Below are positions 14,901 to 19,257 of a stretch of DNA of 19,257 bases, piece by piece. Source of the DNA: a bacterium (GTDB lineage: Bacteria > Patescibacteriota > Gracilibacteria > UBA1369 > GCA-2718715); assembly GCA_030426295.1 (NCBI GenBank), contig JAUHYY010000006.1:1-19257 (forward strand), read 5' to 3'. The stretch's first letter is position 1, and every line of letters begins with the position of its first letter. A program made the position numbers and the translations under genes. Under the pieces are notes generated by a model. That model made no database searches. It was not told the DNA's origin and saw only the letters and a program-made list of their open reading frames with translations.

Positions 14901-16934
14901 GTGGGACCAAGTAAAAGATTAGTACTATCAATATTTGCTATCGGATCTTTGTCTGGAGTTATATTCTTCAGCTTTTTTAACGGATCTACACAAAATTTAA
15001 CTGGAAACCTTCTAAACTCATTAGATTCTTCAAATTCAACATTAACAAAAAATGTTCTTCAGATCGGAAAGAGTGTAACTTTAGTTGATCCAACTTCAAC
15101 AAATCACATATTTGAAATAACTGATGAACAAGCAACGATCAAGATTAATGTAGTAAATCCAACTACTAACACAATATGTGCAGCCAATATAAAGGACCCG
15201 ATCGACCCTGTAGATATTCTAGAACAATATAACCCTCCATCTTTATATTATTTTCAACAATCTGTAGGTACAGAATATAAGGTGAATATTCCAACAGAAG
15301 GAAGTAACTCACTTTCAACAACAGACAAGCTGTACATTAACTGTATCGACAACTCAATAATGCTTAATACTGAAGACATTTTAATAAACTACACTGTTGG
15401 AGATACTTCTACAATCAATGTAGAAGATGTTCCGCTATGCATTTACTTAAATTCTACATACGAAGGTGATTATTTTTCTCCTTTATATTTTTCAAGCAAC
15501 TTTGACGCTTATGTACAAGTGCTTAACTTTTCAACAATAGCATACAACACATCGCCTGGGAGCCTAGGAAGCACAGGAGATGTAGCAGTGGAAATATTAA
15601 ATGAACTGGTTGACGGGATAGAATCTAATTCATCTTTTACGGTTAGTTCTGAAATAACAACAACAAACTTCCCGGATTGGCATTATGATCTCGATTTCTT
15701 AAGTTATCAAATGGCTGGAGACTGTCTTATATCACCACCATACATAAATCCAATAACTTATTCACCACAACCAGACCCCGACCCGACACCAGATCCAGAT
15801 CCAGTAAACCCAATGTGTAAATTCATAGATAGCAATGATCTAAATTCATACGTGCCATCAGAAGGATTCTCAAGCAACTATGATGGTATAGAGAGAGTAG
15901 TTAACTATATAACTAAAAGCTATAACACAAATTACGGATTCCTTGATTATAGTGATTCAGAAATAAGCCAAAGAATAAAGTATTTAAACGAATATACTAA
16001 TCAAATAAACAGCTTCATGAGCACATCTATGCCTTTGTATAGTAGCAATGCTTTAGTAAATAGATACGATGAAGTTCATAACTGATATACAACTACTTTT
16101 AACGGAGCAAATATCGTCTGCAACAAATCACTTCAAACATTTACAAGCTTATCAATTGTTGAACCAACAATAAGCATGGCTGCACCTGCCTACTCTAGTA
16201 GTAATAACTCAGTAACATTCAATACAATTATAAACAATATTACTGATACAAATATTAAAAGTGTGGCTTTTTACGATACCGTAACTGGAGACTTACTACC
16301 TGCGCCTTCTAATCCAAGAATAGAATATCCATACCAAGTTATATGGCCACTCACAGAAGTAGAAAACAAGACCTATTCAATTAATGCTGTACTAACAACT
16401 ACAGCAGACATAGAAATTGTTTCAGATCCTATAACTTATGAAGTTACTACAGGATTTAGCGAAGGAGATTCTTCGGTACAAATAAATCTAAACACCTTCG
16501 ATAATAAAACGGTTGGACCTCTGCCTCTTGCAAACAGATCTTTCTGTGAATCTAGACCAACGACACTCGAAGATAGAGACCAAATACCTCAACATACACT
16601 GTGCTCAAGTATAAATATAGATATATCTCATGAAAATTTTAACCCAGAAAAAACTATTGCATTTATCGGTTACAAAGATACTGACGGTACATCGTACTTA
16701 GTATCATTTTATAGCTTTGGTCCATCAAAAGAGGGGCACATTGAAAGAATAACCTGGGACACTTCTACATGTGGTAGGTATGATAGAGGAGGGAATCCAA
16801 GTATAAGAGTTAAGTATGAAAATATGGAATGCCCACTTAATAGAAATTACTTTATTTCAGTGATTTCAGTTGACGATAAAAATGTTGACATACAAGCTAC
16901 GGAAGAATTTTTTGTTGATTTAAGAGACCTATAA
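14901..16934 (+). CDS. Membrane-anchored extracellular protein with one in-frame TGA
   Basis: The frame starting at GTG 14901 runs 394 codons to a TGA at 16083-16085. It continues open in the same frame for 283 more codons to the TAA at 16932-16934, so I treat it as one 678-codon gene. The product begins MGPSKRLVLSIFAIG followed by SLSGVIFFSFF, a basic residue pair and one transmembrane or signal-anchor helix. The rest is extracellular in character, rich in Ser, Thr and Asn, with a QPDPDPTPDPDPVNP linker at about residues 290-304. After the TGA, YTTTFNGANIVCNKSL leads into beta-rich, Ig-like sequence, with paired cysteines in the distal part. No known family is recognised. It follows the glycosyltransferases by 15 nt and precedes the SLH protein by 2 nt. 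If TGA is a real stop, the second half has a possible start only at ATG 16176. Confidence 0.7.
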
Positions 16935-16936
16935 AT

Positions 16937-19257
16937 ATGAATAATAAAAAAACGATAATCGGTCTAGGAATATTTGCACTCATTGCAGTAATTCTACTCT
17001 TAAGCCAAACAAGTAACTTTTTTGGGCAAGGATTAGTATTTACACCTGGAGCAGAAATTGAAGTCCAAGGGCCAACAGAAATCTACCAAGAAGAATGCTA
17101 CACAAACAGAGTTCTAACATATACTACTCCCGACGAAGTTCCTATACACACTATTTGTAATGCTGCAGAGTTTGAAATCGGAGTACAAGAAGACCTTACA
17201 AACGTAGTTGTAGAAATTAAAAAAGAGTCAAACAACGAAGTAGTAACAAGGCATAGAAATTTTGAGCCCGTTATGAATGCCGGGCAAATCGATTCAACAA
17301 CATGGGATGGTGTTTCATGTGGTTCAGCTGATATATGTGAACCTGGTGAATACTATATTCAAGCAACAGCTAAAAACGAAGTAGATGGACATTTCCCAAC
17401 TTCAAGATTCGATTTTACTATTATTGGCGTAAATAACTGTCCAATCGACACAGATATTTCAAACGAAATAATGCAAGTATTAACTTCAACTCCTGAAGAA
17501 GACTCAAGAACACTAGCTGCAATAAACGCTAGAGTTAATGGTTACCTTGAAGATCTTCAAGAAATCTCGCCTGAACTAACTTTACCAACACTCCCATTAA
17601 CTCTTGAGAAAGACACATTTGTTAATCAAGCAAACGAAGTAGCATTAGCAATTAACGAAGGTATAGCTGAAATTGAAGACTGTGGTGGCTACCAGATACC
17701 TTATATACCAAATCTAATTTCACCAACAGACAATGCTATAAATGTAAGTATAACTCCAACTCATACGTGGGAAGACGTACCAACAGCTTTAGAGTACGGA
17801 ATCGTAATCTCTAAATCAGAAGACTTATCAGACCCTGTATTATCTAAAGAAGATTTAACTGAAGCTTCATATACATTAACTGATGACGAATCACTCGAAT
17901 ATAATACTAAATACTATTGGGCAATATACGCAGGAAACGAAGGAGGATCAGCTAGGTCACCGCATATTTTCGAATTCACTACAATTAATAACGAAACAAC
18001 ATTATCTTGTAGTCTAACAGTTGATGAAGGAACTTCATCAAATCCATTCATACCTGATGAAGAAATTGCAAGATTTACATACGACTCAAACACAGATGAA
18101 AGCGAACTACTATTCAGAATGAATATTAAAAATTCAGCAGGTAATTTAATTGTTTCAACTGGTGAAGCAGAGCTTAAATCTTGGCCACACGAAAACCCAT
18201 ATATTGATTGGGACGGTAAAGATTCAACAGGCAACAACATAGCAAGCGCCACATATACAGCGGAAGTATATCTTGCAACTTTAAACGAAGACGATTCGAT
18301 AAATGAAGAATGTACAGCAACTACTGACATAATATTACAAAATAGAGACGAGGTAGAAATCACAGTTCAAGACAATACTTTAGTACTTGGTGACCCACTA
18401 AAAATTGACATTGATATTCCATTCGACTTTAAGAAAGCTATAGTAAATGTTTATGATGAGGATGATTATCTAATCGATACAGTAGGTTACTGGTGCGCCA
18501 AAGATGAAGAATGTCCAGTTACTACCAACGACACATATATAGCAGCTAATGATTTTGAACTTTTCTACACAGGAGTAAAATCTAATGGTGAAGAAATTCC
18601 TCCAGGAGTAGAAATCAACTTTAAACTCTGGGTAAAACCAGTTAGAGGTCTATCAAGCAGTGATTACTCTGAAGATGTATTAATCACAGGTGGAACAACT
18701 ACATTATTAGATTGTGAATTCTCTGATGTACCACCAGGACATCCAGATTTCAACGCTGTGACATATGTATGTCAAAAGGGACTATTCGAAGGTTACCCTG
18801 ATGGAACGATGGCTCTTCAAGAAAGCTTAACTCGTGCGCAACTAATGACTGTAGGTGGAAGACTAGGTGAACAAACTGGATTATGTAATGAATTCAGACC
18901 TTACGACCAAAGAATAGACGGAAACGTAGGTTACAGAGACATTACTCCTGCAATAACAAATAGTGCAGAAAATATTTGGAAACTTGACGCACTACTATTT
19001 ACAACTGAATGTGGAATCATTCGAGGGTACGGTGATGGTACTGTAAGACTAGATCAAATAATGACACATGCAGAATGGTGGAAAATAGTACTTAACGCAG
19101 GAAAACTATTTGCATCATCAGAAAACTTTGATCCATGGTTTAAACAATATGAAGAATACTTAATTGCAAACAGTATTTATCCACCTAATGGCCAAAACAG
19201 AATAAATAGAGGCGACGCTATTAGATTCATTTATTCACTCAAAAACTTTCTATCAAT
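16937..19257 (+). CDS. Large surface protein with FN3, FlgD-like and SLH domains, cut by the window edge
   Basis: An ATG 2 nt after the previous stop opens a frame that is free of stops to the window end (773 complete codons). Residues 1-30 form an N-terminal membrane/signal segment (MNNKKTIIGLGIFALIAVIL). Residues about 259-350 are fibronectin type III-like (LISPTDNAINVSITPTHTW to YYWAIYAG). Residues about 385-450 contain a FlgD-like Ig unit (WDGKDSTGNNIASATYTAEV). The C-terminal part holds S-layer homology repeats: about 591-640 (FSDVPPGHPDFNAVTYVCQK, then GLFEGYPDGTMALQESLTRAQ), about 665-725 (YRDITPA, then GIIRGYGDGTVRLDQ), and a third starting near 733. SLH triplets bind cell-wall-linked glycans and anchor proteins non-covalently. 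Cysteines are unusually frequent. All tryptophans are TGG and no TGA is in frame. Confidence 0.87.
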   Translation, partial: MNNKKTIIGLGIFALIAVILLLSQTSNFFGQGLVFTPGAEIEVQGPTEIYQEECYTNRVLTYTTPDEVPIHTICNAAEFEIGVQEDLTNVVVEIKKESNNEVVTRHRNFEPVMNAGQIDSTTWDGVSCGSADICEPGEYYIQATAKNEVDGHFPTSRFDFTIIGVNNCPIDTDISNEIMQVLTSTPEEDSRTLAAINARVNGYLEDLQEISPELTLPTLPLTLEKDTFVNQANEVALAINEGIAEIEDCGGYQIPYIPNLISPTDNAINVSITPTHTWEDVPTALEYGIVISKSEDLSDPVLSKEDLTEASYTLTDDESLEYNTKYYWAIYAGNEGGSARSPHIFEFTTINNETTLSCSLTVDEGTSSNPFIPDEEIARFTYDSNTDESELLFRMNIKNSAGNLIVSTGEAELKSWPHENPYIDWDGKDSTGNNIASATYTAEVYLATLNEDDSINEECTATTDIILQNRDEVEITVQDNTLVLGDPLKIDIDIPFDFKKAIVNVYDEDDYLIDTVGYWCAKDEECPVTTNDTYIAANDFELFYTGVKSNGEEIPPGVEINFKLWVKPVRGLSSSDYSEDVLITGGTTTLLDCEFSDVPPGHPDFNAVTYVCQKGLFEGYPDGTMALQESLTRAQLMTVGGRLGEQTGLCNEFRPYDQRIDGNVGYRDITPAITNSAENIWKLDALLFTTECGIIRGYGDGTVRLDQIMTHAEWWKIVLNAGKLFASSENFDPWFKQYEEYLIANSIYPPNGQNRINRGDAIRFIYSLKNFLS

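Noticed and set aside
16176..16934. A separate gene starting at ATG 16176
   Set aside because: The frame is already open and continuous from the TGA at 16083, the 30 codons before this ATG look coding, and there is no promoter or ribosome site at 16176. Kept only as an alternative if the TGA is a true stop.
17914..18363. Open frame of 149 codons on the minus strand
   Set aside because: Lies wholly inside the SLH-protein gene, whose plus-strand frame has clear FN3, FlgD-like and SLH patterns; Ser-rich shadow.
1..19257. Full UGA-to-glycine or UGA-to-tryptophan recoding of the genome
   Set aside because: Only one in-frame TGA is seen in about 19 kb of almost continuous coding sequence, and every Trp in the 773-codon SLH frame that I read is TGG; a recoded genome should use TGA often. 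Left open as a weaker hypothesis in the findings.
1..19257. CRISPR arrays, tRNA or rRNA genes, insertion sequences
   Set aside because: No regularly spaced repeats, no cloverleaf-like segments and no transposase-like protein were seen; intergenic gaps are too short to hold them.

Overview
The window looks like a piece of an AT-rich bacterial chromosome. My best guess is a Patescibacteria (Candidate Phyla Radiation) genome of the Gracilibacteria/Peregrinibacteria kind. Bacterial origin is supported by two textbook sigma70-type promoters (TTGACG-N17-TATATT and TTGTCA-N17-TATAAT), an RsbW-like anti-sigma kinase with a STAS partner, a PrsW-type protease and an S-layer homology protein. The CPR-like guess rests on compact overlapping genes, few Shine-Dalgarno sequences, shortened enzymes and an archaeal-style mevalonate pathway. 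No marker gene fixes the lineage.

Left half (about 1-9000, minus strand): one tightly packed operon, read right to left. It opens with a frameshifted aspartase/fumarase-family gene. Then come type 2 IPP isomerase, mevalonate kinase, a mevalonate-(di)phosphate decarboxylase, a secreted-type CAP-domain protein, HMG-CoA reductase, HMG-CoA synthase, thiolase, a DUF35 OB-fold protein, isopentenyl phosphate kinase and the first 22 codons of a further gene. Most junctions overlap (TAATG, ATGA or 7-17 nt). Acetyl-CoA to IPP/DMAPP is covered. There is no phosphomevalonate kinase but there is an isopentenyl phosphate kinase, which suggests the alternative route: mevalonate phosphate, then isopentenyl phosphate, then IPP. 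The thiolase, HMG-CoA synthase and DUF35 genes are adjacent, as expected for the archaeal-type channelling complex, but this DUF35 lacks its zinc ribbon.

Middle (about 9050-10880): a plus-strand promoter whose whole spacer is an 18-bp palindromic operator drives a 72-residue stand-alone helix-hairpin-helix protein. Convergent to it is a secreted Ig/fibronectin-type protein ending in a TSETGPGD + hydrophobic + RK tail that looks like a sorting signal.

Right half (about 10800-19257, plus strand): a strong promoter starts a probable operon: RsbW-like kinase, STAS antagonist, PrsW-family glutamic intramembrane protease, two GT4-type glycosyltransferases, a membrane-anchored extracellular protein interrupted by one in-frame TGA, and a large FN3/FlgD-like/SLH surface protein that runs off the window. 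It reads as a cell-envelope locus: a signalling module, sugar transfer and surface proteins. Two lesions stand out: the aspartase frameshift and the in-frame TGA. TGA is almost unused as a stop. No tRNA, rRNA, CRISPR array or transposon was seen, and no stretch longer than about 100 bases lacks a gene.
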